This document shows positions 1 to 7,875 of a stretch of DNA of 41,506 nucleotides, piece by piece. Below the pieces are notes generated by a model that was not told where the DNA came from, did no database searches, and was given only the letters and a program-made list of their open reading frames with translations. Both the position numbers and the translations under genes were made by a program. The DNA lies in NCBI GenBank assembly GCA_027452145.1, contig DAIDHB010000353.1, forward strand, positions 1 to 41,506, written 5' to 3'. Every line of letters starts with the position of its first letter. Position 1 is the first letter of the stretch. The DNA is from Planctomycetales bacterium (GTDB lineage Bacteria; Planctomycetota; Planctomycetia; Isosphaerales; Isosphaeraceae).

Positions 1-7
1 TCGTGTC

Positions 8-54
8 ACCCTCCCGGCCGCGACCCCGCGTGGCGGGGTCGCGGCCGGGAGGGT
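8..54. repeat. Perfect 22-bp GC-rich inverted repeat (hairpin)
   Basis: Positions 8-29 and 33-54 are perfect reverse complements with a 3-nt loop (30-32). It lies downstream of the stop of the minus-strand methyltransferase gene (stop at 245) and could end that transcript, but no T-run follows on either strand. It may equally be a dispersed hairpin element. Confidence 0.7.
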
Positions 55-93
55 CCCTCGAGAGGATTCGGTGTGTGGCGCGGCGGTCCGATC

Positions 94-143
94 CCGGGGG
101 GCTGACGCCCCCCGGCTACGTGCGATCGCCCCCTGACGGGGGC
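94..143. repeat. Two adjacent GC hairpins with identical TGAC loops
   Basis: Positions 94-102 pair with 107-115 (9 bp) and 128-133 pair with 138-143 (6 bp). Both have the same TGAC tetraloop. With the hairpin at 8-54 they form a three-hairpin cluster in the 244 bp beyond the methyltransferase stop. No gene is seen in 1-244. Confidence 0.6.
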
Positions 144-244
144 TCGGAGCCCTGTCGGCACCGACTCCTGGCCGGCCCGGCCCCTCCGTGAGCCACCCAA
201 CTGCAATGCGCTCTAACGGGATGAGGCCGCCGGCCGACGGTCGG

Positions 245-1126
245 CTACACCGGAATCGCGCGGTTGGGATGAGGGCCGCGGCCGACCCGGAGGGCCCGGC
301 GCGTCCCGACGCGCAGGGCGTTCAGCCGCTCGACCCGCCGATCGTGACGGCCGGGGACATACGCCACGACGTTGTAACCGTGCTCGAATTCCGGTGGGAA
401 CGGCGCCGATGCGGACGGCTCGTGCTCGACCAGGCCGCCGGGGCAGAGGAAGAGGAACCGGTAGCCCAGCGCGGCGAGCGGGGCGAGGAAATCCCAGGGG
501 CCGTAGCCGAATCGGCGCTCCCAGGGTGCGTACACCTCGGCGACGATCAGGGGCCTGTGGCCGGCCGCGAAATGCTCGGAGGCCCCGCGCAGGACGAACA
601 GCTCGGCCCCCTCGACGTCGACCTTCCAGAAGTCGGCCGCGAGATCGGCGCGGTCGCGCAGGAAGGCGTCGACCGACAGGAACCGGCATTCGTAGCGGGC
701 GACCCGGCCCGGCTTCGAGACTTCCGGTTCCGCCAGCGAACCGCCCTCGAACCGGCCGTCGGCGACGTGGATGATCGCCATCTTCTCCGACTCGGCCAGG
801 CCGAACGGCATGGTGAAGATCGTCGCCTTGACGTTGATCGTCGCCTGGATGTTGACGCACATCCGCGCGTAGTTCGGCCAGACCGGCTCGAACGCGACGA
901 TCTTGCCCGACGGGCCGGCCGTCCGCGCGAGGAACATCGCGATCCAGCCGACGTTGGCGCCAATGTCGAAGCAGGTATCCCCCTCCTCGACGACCGCGGC
1001 GTACACCTGCTCTTCCAGGGTGCGCGGCCTGGGGCGGCGGCGGAGGTGGAATAGAACCTTGGCGGACTGGCGGGCGCGATGCAGGATCCCGATGGCGCGA
1101 CCTCCCGAGGGCTCGATTATCGACAT
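245..1126 (-). CDS. FkbM family methyltransferase
   Basis: A predicted SAM-dependent methyltransferase of the FkbM type, a family that often O-methylates sugars or secondary metabolites. From the ATG at 1126 the protein is 293 residues and opens MSIIEPSGG. The SAM-binding motif I is EEGDTCFDIGANVGW at about residues 46-60. The acidic end of the next strand is IVAFEPVWPN, and the FkbM signature FWKVDVEGAELFVLRG follows in the middle. The frame is open to 1291, but the extra 55 N-terminal residues are basic, proline-rich and unlike the family. The ATG at 1126 sits just before the conserved part, so I chose it, although its ribosome site (GGAG directly abutting the start) is poorly spaced. It is divergent from the ABC permease. 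The substrate cannot be told from sequence; a surface glycan is a guess. Confidence 0.85.
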   Translation of the reverse strand: MSIIEPSGGRAIGILHRARQSAKVLFHLRRRPRPRTLEEQVYAAVVEEGDTCFDIGANVGWIAMFLARTAGPSGKIVAFEPVWPNYARMCVNIQATINVKATIFTMPFGLAESEKMAIIHVADGRFEGGSLAEPEVSKPGRVARYECRFLSVDAFLRDRADLAADFWKVDVEGAELFVLRGASEHFAAGHRPLIVAEVYAPWERRFGYGPWDFLAPLAALGYRFLFLCPGGLVEHEPSASAPFPPEFEHGYNVVAYVPGRHDRRVERLNALRVGTRRALRVGRGPHPNRAIPV

Positions 1127-1323
1127 CTCCGAGCGAAAGGTTACGCGACGCCCGGGCCGTTGACAACCGGTGGAACACGCCGGACGGACGCGGTTCCGGC
1201 CGGCCGTCGGGCGAGGGAAATCGGCGACGGGCAACCCGGATGGCTTGCCGGCCGCGGCCCGTCCCCGGACAATAGTCGGAACACACGACACTCGGCCGAC
1301 TGCCGCGGGAAAGGAAGGGCGCC

Positions 1324-3132
1324 ATGGGGATGCGCGTGGGACTCGGGCCCGTCTTTGCCTTCGAGAGCCTGATCGCCGCGCGGCGGTGGCAGGTCTATGG
1401 GCTGCGGTCGCTGTACGTGTCGTTGCTGCTGGTTGGGTTGATGCTGACCTGGGGGCCGTCGGATCAGACGATCTCGGATCTGGAGCAGGCGGCGAGGATC
1501 GGGCGGATCCTGCTACTGACGGTGATCGCGGTGCAGCTTGGCGTGGTCCTGCTGGCCGCGCCGGCGGCGACCGCGGGGGCGGTGTGCGTGGACAAGGCGC
1601 GGGGGACGCTGCTCCACGCGTTCGCCACCGACCTGACCGCGCGCGAGATCATCCTGGGGAAGCTGGGGGCGCGGCTGGGGCCGGTCATGGGACTGTTGGC
1701 GTGCGGGCTGCCGGTGCTGGCGCTGGGCAGCTTCCTGGGTGGGATCGACCTGGTCGCCGCGTTCGGGGCCGAGCTGGTCACGCTGGGCGTGGCGGTCGTT
1801 TGCTGTTCCGTGGCGCTCCTGGCGTCGGTCTGGGCCCGCAAGCCGCACCAGGCGCTGTTGCTGGCCTACACGATCGTCGGCGCCTGGGCGGGGGTCGTTC
1901 CGACTGCGATCTTCGTCTTCGGGACGGGGCTGCCCGCAAGCCTGGGACACATGACACTGTTCCTGACCAACCCGATCGTCGCGGCGTTCGCGCCCGAGTT
2001 CTCAACTCCAATCAACCCGATCGGCCTGCTCCAGCAGGGGGCGTTCCTCGCGGGCTCGCTGCTCGTGTCGATACTCCTGATCGGCCTGGCGAGCCGGACG
2101 CTGCGGCCGGCGGTCCTGGCGCAGGCGAACCGGCCGCAGAAGCGCGAGCGGACCGCCACGCCGGCGCGGCTGGTGGACTACATCCCGGGCCCGCCGCTCG
2201 ACGCCAATCCGATCCTCTGGCGCGAGTGGCACCGCAAACGGCCGTCGCTGTGGACCGGGCGGTTCTGGACGGCCTACGCGATCGCCTCGATCCTTGCCAG
2301 CCTCTATGTCATCGGCTGGTATTACGCGTGGTGGGGCGACGGCCTGATCCGCAGCGGCATCCACCTCGTCGCGGCGAGGATCAACGCCTGGCAGGTCGCG
2401 ATCGGCCTGCTGTTGTTGAGCGTTTCGGCCGCCTCGGCGCTGGGCGAGGAGCGGGATCGGGGGAGCCTCGACGTGATCATGACCACAACGCTCACCAGCC
2501 GCGAGATCGTCTGGGGCAAGTGGTGGGGGACGTTCGCCATGGTGCCGCGTCTGGCGATCCTGCCGATCTGGGTCACGGCCGGGGCGTCGATGATCACCGG
2601 CAGCGGGCTGGGCCTGCTCTTCATGATCGGCCTGATCCTCGCCTACGCCGCGGCGATCACCAGCGTGGGCCTGGCGCTGGCGACGTGGGTCCCGAGGCTG
2701 GGTCGGGTGATCGGGATCAGCGTGATGGGGTACATCCTGGTCGCCGCCGGCTGGCCGCTGCTGGTGATGCTGCTGCCGAGACTCCCTTACTTTCAAGGAA
2801 TCCCGTTCAACGACCAGCCGAACTGGCAGGGGCTGCTGCTGGCGAGCCCGTTCTACGGCATCCACGCGATGACCGACTGGGCGGCGCGATGGTCGTTCGG
2901 CGGGGATTACTCCGCCGGCTGGGGATACGGCCCGGCCGCGATCAGCGAGGCGACCTGGCCGCTGATCTGGATCGTCGTCTACAGCGGGTTTGCCCTGATC
3001 CTGGCGACCGCGACGTGGAAGAGCTTCGACCGCTGCATGGGGCGGATTCCCGAGTCGCGACAGGAGGAATCGGCGAACCCGTGGCGTGACGGATTGCCGA
3101 GAATCCGACCGGCCGGGCCGACCGGCCGGTGA
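1324..3132 (+). CDS. ABC-2 type transporter permease, two-module
   Basis: An integral membrane permease of 602 residues with about twelve hydrophobic segments. It opens with GPVFAFESLIAARRWQ, a cytoplasmic start seen in planctomycete ABC-2 permeases. Two related cytoplasmic motifs mark two membrane halves: DKARGTLLHAFATDLTAREI followed by LGK (residues about 90-113), and EERDRGSLDVIMTTTLTSRE followed by IVWGK (about 374-400). Each half carries the REI..GK motif that in this family contacts the ATPase. A coupling-helix-like ILWREWHRKRP lies between them. The tail after residue 580 is polar. No ATP-binding subunit is encoded nearby, so the partner must be elsewhere. The substrate is unknown. 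The start ATG follows a GGAAGG-rich stretch. Confidence 0.85.
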   Translation: MGMRVGLGPVFAFESLIAARRWQVYGLRSLYVSLLLVGLMLTWGPSDQTISDLEQAARIGRILLLTVIAVQLGVVLLAAPAATAGAVCVDKARGTLLHAFATDLTAREIILGKLGARLGPVMGLLACGLPVLALGSFLGGIDLVAAFGAELVTLGVAVVCCSVALLASVWARKPHQALLLAYTIVGAWAGVVPTAIFVFGTGLPASLGHMTLFLTNPIVAAFAPEFSTPINPIGLLQQGAFLAGSLLVSILLIGLASRTLRPAVLAQANRPQKRERTATPARLVDYIPGPPLDANPILWREWHRKRPSLWTGRFWTAYAIASILASLYVIGWYYAWWGDGLIRSGIHLVAARINAWQVAIGLLLLSVSAASALGEERDRGSLDVIMTTTLTSREIVWGKWWGTFAMVPRLAILPIWVTAGASMITGSGLGLLFMIGLILAYAAAITSVGLALATWVPRLGRVIGISVMGYILVAAGWPLLVMLLPRLPYFQGIPFNDQPNWQGLLLASPFYGIHAMTDWAARWSFGGDYSAGWGYGPAAISEATWPLIWIVVYSGFALILATATWKSFDRCMGRIPESRQEESANPWRDGLPRIRPAGPTGR

Positions 3133-3169
3133 CGGCGGTCCCAGAGCCGGTCCCGAATCGGACGGAATC

Positions 3170-3308
3170 GGGAGGGCGAGCCTTCCGGCGAGCCGGATCG
3201 CGAGGGCGAGCCTCCCGGCGAGCCGGATCGCGAGGGCGAGCCTCCCGGCGAGCCGGGACACGGAGGGAGCCTCGCGCCATCCCGGCTCGGCAGGAGCCTC
3301 GCCCTCCC
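3170..3308. repeat. REP-like palindromic element with three 30-bp tandem units
   Basis: A unit beginning GAGGGCGAG recurs at 3172, 3202 and 3232 with a period of exactly 30 bp. A reverse-complement half follows at about 3285-3308 (GGCTCGGCAGG then AGCCTCGCCCTCCC), so the whole can fold. Related elements lie at 7733-7814 and 33162-33237. It sits between the permease stop and the stop of the next minus-strand gene and may act as a bidirectional terminator. Reading frames through it are spurious. Confidence 0.85.
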
Positions 3309-3327
3309 AAGAATCTGGGCCCGACTT

Positions 3328-3729
3328 TCAGTCCTGCGTCCTGGCGGCCGACTTCTTCGTCCTGGCCCCGGCGGAGGCGGTCCGGCGGTCGGCGAGCATC
3401 TGCTTCTGGGTGCTCGTCAGCACGGTCTCGCACTCCTTGACCATCTGGGCCCGCAGCTCGTCGATCTGCTTCTCCAGGGCGTCGATCTTCGGCATGTGCT
3501 GCGCCTGGATCTTGTAGATCGATTCCCGCTGCTCGTCCGAAAGCCCGAGCTGGCCGAAGTGATTCGGGACCCGCCGCGACGGGTCCGCGGCCCGCTTCGC
3601 CTTGGCCTTCGGAGCGTCCGCTGGCTTCGCCTTCGGCTCCTGCGCCGGGAGCGTCCAGGTGCCGGCCAGGATCATCATCGTCGCAGCACCGAGGGTCAGT
3701 CCACCGACCCGCTTCCACATGCCAGTCAT
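3328..3729 (-). CDS. Small exported Spy/CpxP-like protein
   Basis: A 133-residue exported protein. Residues 1-29 form a signal peptide: basic start, hydrophobic core LTLGAATMMILAG and a likely cut after LPA. A Lys/Ala/Pro-rich linker follows to about residue 53, then a helical core with LGLSDEQRESIYKIQ (61-75) and the LTSTQKQML motif (104-112). That pattern resembles the LTxxQ repeats of periplasmic Spy/CpxP chaperone-like proteins. The heptad-like stretch IDALEKQIDELRAQM may be coiled coil. A GGGAG site lies 10 nt before the ATG at 3729 and supports this start over the second Met. The periplasmic role is inferred from the signal and motif only. It is divergent from the membrane protein at 4183. 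Confidence 0.75.
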   Translation of the reverse strand: MTGMWKRVGGLTLGAATMMILAGTWTLPAQEPKAKPADAPKAKAKRAADPSRRVPNHFGQLGLSDEQRESIYKIQAQHMPKIDALEKQIDELRAQMVKECETVLTSTQKQMLADRRTASAGARTKKSAARTQD

Positions 3730-4182
3730 CGGCTTTGATCTCCCGAAATGGGAATGTCATATCAGGGCGAGTCGTACCACACGGACTTCGCTCTGTTCTC
3801 ACAAGGCGGAGCACATATTAAAGCGCCGCCAGGCCAGTATCCACCCATCAGTCAAAAATATCACCCGGGCTCCCCCTGACCCATGGTGGGTTCGACGAGA
3901 ATGATGCGGGAAATGAACGGAGCGACGGGGTCGGGACGATCAGGAGACCGGGTCAAGGAAGGGCGGTGTCCGACGAACATCCTGGAGCGAGGGCGGAGAG
4001 CGGCGGCACCGGCCGGCCCGCCGAACAGGGCCGGCGCCCGCCGGCGAGGTGGGGGCCTTTACCCAAGCGCCACATGGCGTTAGGATGGCCGATCGCCGTC
4101 GGCGGCACGCGATTCGCATCGGTGCCCCGGTCCGTCCCGATGAACGCCCTCGGATGCCACCTCAGTGCGGAGATTGCCCGAC
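3730..4182. other. Divergent intergenic region
   Basis: 453 bp between two divergent starts. The stretch 3755-3870 is distinctly richer in A+T than its surroundings and probably holds the promoter of the minus-strand small exported protein, but I cannot place its boxes. The plus-strand promoter candidate is listed separately. No credible gene is seen. Confidence 0.6.
4058..4086 (+). promoter_or_regulatory. Candidate sigma-70 promoter for the membrane protein
   Basis: TTTACC (4058-4063), a 17-nt spacer, then TAGGAT (4081-4086). Each box matches 4 of 6 consensus bases and the site lies about 97 nt before the ATG at 4183. By eye only. Confidence 0.35.
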
Positions 4183-5040
4183 ATGTCGACCGACGCCAAG
4201 CCATCGAGTCCCTTGACGAGCCCGGAGCCGAGGGTCAAGCCCCGCGAGCAGGGCATCCGGATCTTCATGTGGCCGAAAGTCATCTTCATGTACCCCACGG
4301 CCATCGTGGCGTTGATCTGTGCGGCGGGGATGCACTTCTCCGACGACCGCGTCCACGACCCGAGCCGCCCGATCGGCGAGGCGGTCGACGCCCGGTTGCT
4401 GAAATCGGACGCCAAGACGCTGAATGACTCGGCCACGCCCATGGACCCGCTCGACCGGTTCTGGACGCCTCAGAACCTGCTCGCCATGCTGTTCTTCTCG
4501 ATGCTGGCGTTCAACCTGGTGACCATGGCGCTCGACCTGCCGCGATTCTCGATCGTCGCCGTGCTCTTCGGCATCCTCTTCATGGTATTTTTCGTGCTCT
4601 GGCTGGGCTCGAGATTCCAGCTCGAGCTACTCAGGCCCATCCATGCGATGATGGCCCACATCTACGCGGTGGCGAACCAGGGCTTCTACCTGGTCTTCGC
4701 CGTGACGTACCTGTTCGTCTTCTTCATCGTGTGGCTCACGCGGTGGCTCGACTACTGGGAGGTCCTGCCCAACGAGATCCTCCACCACCACGGCCCGCTG
4801 AGCGACCTCGAGCGGTATCCCACGATGAACCTCAAGTTCGACAAGGAGATCCCGGATATCCTCGAGTACATCCTGCTCGGCGCCGGGCGGCTCGTCATGC
4901 ACATCCCCAACGTCTCCAAGGCGATGGTGCTTGACAACGTCCTGTTCATCAACCGCAAGGAAGAGGCGCTCAAGCGGGTGATGAGCCGCCTGGAGGTGCG
5001 CATCACCACCGACCAGGAGGCCGGCGAGGCGGCGCTCTAA
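4183..5040 (+). CDS. Four-helix membrane protein of unknown function
   Basis: A 285-residue membrane protein. Four hydrophobic segments are visible at about 33-50, 98-117, 122-142 and 165-186. A roughly 47-residue loop follows the first (HFSDDRVHDPSRPIGEAVDA onward), and a soluble C-terminal domain covers 187-285 (LPNEILHHHGPLSDLERYP onward). I do not recognise a named family; such proteins are usually listed as conserved hypotheticals in planctomycetes. A GCGGAG site nine bases before the ATG at 4183 supports this start over the in-frame GTG at 4165. No enzyme motif is visible. It is convergent with the LRR gene. Confidence 0.8.
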   Translation: MSTDAKPSSPLTSPEPRVKPREQGIRIFMWPKVIFMYPTAIVALICAAGMHFSDDRVHDPSRPIGEAVDARLLKSDAKTLNDSATPMDPLDRFWTPQNLLAMLFFSMLAFNLVTMALDLPRFSIVAVLFGILFMVFFVLWLGSRFQLELLRPIHAMMAHIYAVANQGFYLVFAVTYLFVFFIVWLTRWLDYWEVLPNEILHHHGPLSDLERYPTMNLKFDKEIPDILEYILLGAGRLVMHIPNVSKAMVLDNVLFINRKEEALKRVMSRLEVRITTDQEAGEAAL

Positions 5041-5052
5041 GCCGGGCGTCCT

Positions 5053-5111
5053 GTAGGTCAGGCTCTCAGCCTGACTCCCCAGCCAGTCGTCTGGCCGGGA
5101 GCTTGACCTAC
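5053..5111. terminator. Nested palindrome between convergent genes
   Basis: An outer pair GTAGGTCA (5053-5060) / TGACCTAC (5104-5111) overlaps a perfect inner hairpin, GTCAGGCT-CTC-AGCCTGAC at 5057-5075. It lies in the 103-bp gap between two convergent genes, so a bidirectional terminator is the likely role. No strong T-run is present. The GTAGGTCAGGCT core looks like a dispersed palindromic repeat. Confidence 0.5.
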
Positions 5112-5143
5112 GGATCCGGAGACACGGCTCCCGGAACCGCCCC

Positions 5144-6229
5144 TCAATGCCCGATATCGGTCCGGGGGAGCCAGCCCCGGAGCTTCTTGACCCCCGCCGG
5201 GGTCACCCCGCTGGCGTAGAGCGACACGACGACCAGCCGGTTGAGGTTCTCGAGGTGGTCAAGGCCGGCGTCGCTGACCCGGGTGCGGTCGAGGTAAAGT
5301 TCGGTGAGCTGGTTGAGCCCCGCGAGGTGGGCGAGTCCGGCGTCGCCGATCGCGGTGTGATCGAGCGCCAGGATCGTCAGGCCCTTCATTTCCCGCAGGC
5401 TTTCGAGCCCGGCGTCGGTGACCCGGGTATGGCCGAGGGTCAGCTTCTGGAGGTTCGTCAGGCCCTTCAGGTGCCCGAGTCCCGCGTCGTCGACCGCGGT
5501 GCCCTCCAGCAAGAGTTCCTGGAGGCCCGATAAGCCGCGCAGGTGGGCCAGCCCGGGGCCGTCGATCCGCGTGTGGTCGAGGATGAGGACCTTCAGCCCT
5601 CGCAGCGTCTCGAGGTGCGCCAGGCCGGCGTCGGTGATGCCGGTGCGGCTCAGGTCGAGTTCCTCCAGGCCGGTCAGCCGGGCCAGCGGGGCGAGGTCCG
5701 CGTCCTGCACCGACGCAGAGGACAGGCGCAGCGACCGGAGGGACGCGATCGGGCCGAGATGTGCCAGGGCGGCGCGGTCGTCGCGCGTCCGGTGGATGGC
5801 CAGGCGATTGAGGTGCCGGAGCTTCTCCAGATAGGCGAAGCCCTTCTCGGAGATCGGTGCCCCCACGATGTCGAGCGACTCGAGGCGATCGAGCCGCGCG
5901 ACGGATTGCATGGTCTCGTCGTCGCACCGCTGGGACAGGTGGACTCCCGCGACCTGGCCGAAATAGTCGACGCCCAGCGCATTCACGAGCCAGGACGGCC
6001 AGGGGAGGGCCGATCCCTCCGCCTGGTCATCGTCCTCGGCCTCCCAGGCGTACCAGACCTTCCCCCCGGCTCGCTCGATCGCGGCGACCGCCCGGCGCTG
6101 CACCCGGGCCCCGCTGACCAGCCACCCCAGGGCCAACGCGACGAGCGCCGTGCCGACGAGCGAGTTGCGCACGCTCCGCCGGGCGAGCCACCTCCTGCGC
6201 CCCGGGACTTCCGGCGATTCCTCCGTCAT
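5144..6229 (-). CDS. Membrane-anchored leucine-rich repeat protein
   Basis: A 361-residue protein with a basic N-terminus and one transmembrane segment at about 24-40 (LVGTALVALALGWLVSG). Ten leucine-rich repeats of exactly 24 residues run from 113 to 352 with no insertion. The later repeats follow LxxLxxLxLxxTxITDAGLAHL, the RNase-inhibitor / AMN1-like type that is abundant in planctomycetes. Residues 60-112 are a non-repeat cap. The LRR face probably binds a protein partner outside the membrane; no partner is suggested by the neighbours. A GAGG site precedes the ATG at 6229. It is divergent from the EamA transporter and convergent with the four-helix membrane protein. Confidence 0.85.
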   Translation of the reverse strand: MTEESPEVPGRRRWLARRSVRNSLVGTALVALALGWLVSGARVQRRAVAAIERAGGKVWYAWEAEDDDQAEGSALPWPSWLVNALGVDYFGQVAGVHLSQRCDDETMQSVARLDRLESLDIVGAPISEKGFAYLEKLRHLNRLAIHRTRDDRAALAHLGPIASLRSLRLSSASVQDADLAPLARLTGLEELDLSRTGITDAGLAHLETLRGLKVLILDHTRIDGPGLAHLRGLSGLQELLLEGTAVDDAGLGHLKGLTNLQKLTLGHTRVTDAGLESLREMKGLTILALDHTAIGDAGLAHLAGLNQLTELYLDRTRVSDAGLDHLENLNRLVVVSLYASGVTPAGVKKLRGWLPRTDIGH

Positions 6230-6544
6230 GCATCCTCGCCCTCGATGGAACCGCGTCCGACCGGCCCGTTGAGTGGGAGGAGCGGCCGGGCGTCTGCGTC
6301 GATCGTACCGCGAAGCCCTTCGGGAAACGAGCGGACGCTCCGAACCGCCGGGAGCCGATCGGGGTCCGGCTGTCGAGGTGGGGGCGATCGAATCTGGCGG
6401 TCCGGGGCTTGCCCTTGCACCTACGATGAGTCTGTCATCGTCGGGTGGTTGCGGGTGCTATGATGGGTTCGGGGCGAATCACGGGCCGCGCGGGGGTCAG
6501 CCGGCCGGCGCAGGACGAAGGCCGAGGAGACAGCGGGGTTTTCC
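6230..6544. other. Divergent intergenic region
   Basis: 315 bp between the LRR and EamA starts. A TATGAT box occurs at 6459-6464 on the plus strand, but no good -35 lies at the right distance. A GAGGAGA stretch (about 6524-6530) is the likely, somewhat distant ribosome site of the transporter. No gene is seen. Confidence 0.5.
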
Positions 6545-7654
6545 ATGTCGACAGGCGGAGGCAGGAGCGGGAGCGGGCCCGAGGGGACGAGCGGAGACGG
6601 GCCCTCTGATCGGGCGAGCGGGAGCCGGCCGGACGTTCGGGCGTATTTCCATGTGGGGGTGATGGTTATCCTCGGCTCGACGACCGCGGCGGCGGCCCGT
6701 TATATCGTGCGGGACCTGCCGCCGGTCTGGGTGCCGGTGGTCCGGTTCGGGGTCGCCGGTCTGTTCCTCCTGCCGTTCCTCGCCGACCGGTCGGGGCTCC
6801 TCCGGATTTTCCGCCGCGACTGGCCGCTGTTGATCGCCGCGGCGGCGATGTGCGTCCCGGTCAACCAGGGATTCTTCCTGAACGCCGCGCGGCTGGGGCC
6901 GACCTCGCACGTCGGGCTGTTCTACGCGACCTGCCCACTGGTCGTGCTGCTGCTGGCGTGGGTCATGCGGCTGGAGTCGCCCGACCTGGGCCGGCTCTGG
7001 GGCGTGCTGGCGAGCGTGGGGGGCGTCTGCATCATCGGGATCGGCAGCGCGATGCAAGCGGGCGGCCTGCCGCATGAGACCCGCGCAACGATGCTCGCCG
7101 ACCTGCTGCTGATCGGCGCCGTGCTGTCGTGGGGCGGATACCTCGCGGCCAGCAAGCCGTTGGTGATGCGGCACGGCTCGATCCCGGTGCTGGCCGCGAC
7201 GTTCCTCGTCGGCGCCCTGCTCGACCTGCCCCTGGCGCTGGCGACCTCCTCGGCGATTCCGCCGCTGGCGAACGTCGCCCCCTCGGCCTGGATCGCGCTC
7301 GCCGTGCTCACCCTGTTCATCACGCCCGTGAACCTCGCCTGCCAGAACCTGGCGATGCGCCGGCTCGACGCCAGCCAGGTTGCGAACTTCAGCAACATCT
7401 CGCCCGTGCTCACTGTCGGCTGGGGCGCCTGGCTGTTCGGCGAGGCCATCACCGCGAGCCTTCTGGTGGGCGGGACGCTGACGCTGGCCGGCGTCTTCTG
7501 GACCGCGCGCAGCCGTCCTCGGCCCCGACCGCAAGCCGTGCCCGCCGCCGGGCCCGAGCCGATCCGGATCGCCGTCGATCGTCAGCCCCACGACCGCTCG
7601 CCCAGGGTTTCCAGAACGCAATCGGCGCCGAGCGCCTCGTCGGCTTCCGGCTGA
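6545..7654 (+). CDS. DMT superfamily (EamA) transporter
   Basis: A 369-residue inner-membrane transporter of the drug/metabolite type. After a Gly/Ser-rich cytoplasmic start of about 33 residues there are ten hydrophobic helices in two EamA repeats, roughly 36-170 and 182-330. Recognisable family features are the first-repeat end NQGFFLNAARLGPTSHVGLF and the second-repeat end QVANFSNISPVLTVGWGAWL followed by FGEAI. Members export amino acids, nucleosides or drugs; the substrate here cannot be told. The last 45 residues are Pro/Arg/Ser-rich and atypical of the family. The first helix starts well after the chosen ATG, so a later start is possible. Confidence 0.88.
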   Translation: MSTGGGRSGSGPEGTSGDGPSDRASGSRPDVRAYFHVGVMVILGSTTAAAARYIVRDLPPVWVPVVRFGVAGLFLLPFLADRSGLLRIFRRDWPLLIAAAAMCVPVNQGFFLNAARLGPTSHVGLFYATCPLVVLLLAWVMRLESPDLGRLWGVLASVGGVCIIGIGSAMQAGGLPHETRATMLADLLLIGAVLSWGGYLAASKPLVMRHGSIPVLAATFLVGALLDLPLALATSSAIPPLANVAPSAWIALAVLTLFITPVNLACQNLAMRRLDASQVANFSNISPVLTVGWGAWLFGEAITASLLVGGTLTLAGVFWTARSRPRPRPQAVPAAGPEPIRIAVDRQPHDRSPRVSRTQSAPSASSASG

Positions 7655-7732
7655 GGAGGGCTGGAAACACCGGTGATCGCGCTGTAGAACCGTGACACGC
7701 CCGGAACCGTGAAGCGGACATGGCGATCGGGT

Positions 7733-7814
7733 GGGAGGGTAAGGCTCCGCCCGAGCCGGGATCGCGCAGCAGGGCTGAGGCGATATCCTGGCTCGCCGGG
7801 AGGCTCGCCCTCCC
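7733..7814. repeat. REP-like inverted repeat, second copy
   Basis: The left arm begins GGGAGGGTAAGGCTCCG at 7733 and the right arm GGCTCGCCGGGAGG at 7790 runs to 7814. It is the same family as 3170-3308 but without tandem units. It lies just before the glycosyltransferase and is read through by an upstream extension of that frame. Confidence 0.8.
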
Positions 7815-7875
7815 GAATCGGGGCGACGCCGGGGCAAGCCGTGTTCCGAAGGTCATCGAGAGGAGTCGATCCGGG

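Noticed and set aside
1126..1291. N-terminal extension of the methyltransferase
   Set aside because: Pro/Arg-rich and unlike the family; the ATG at 1126 sits right before the conserved part.
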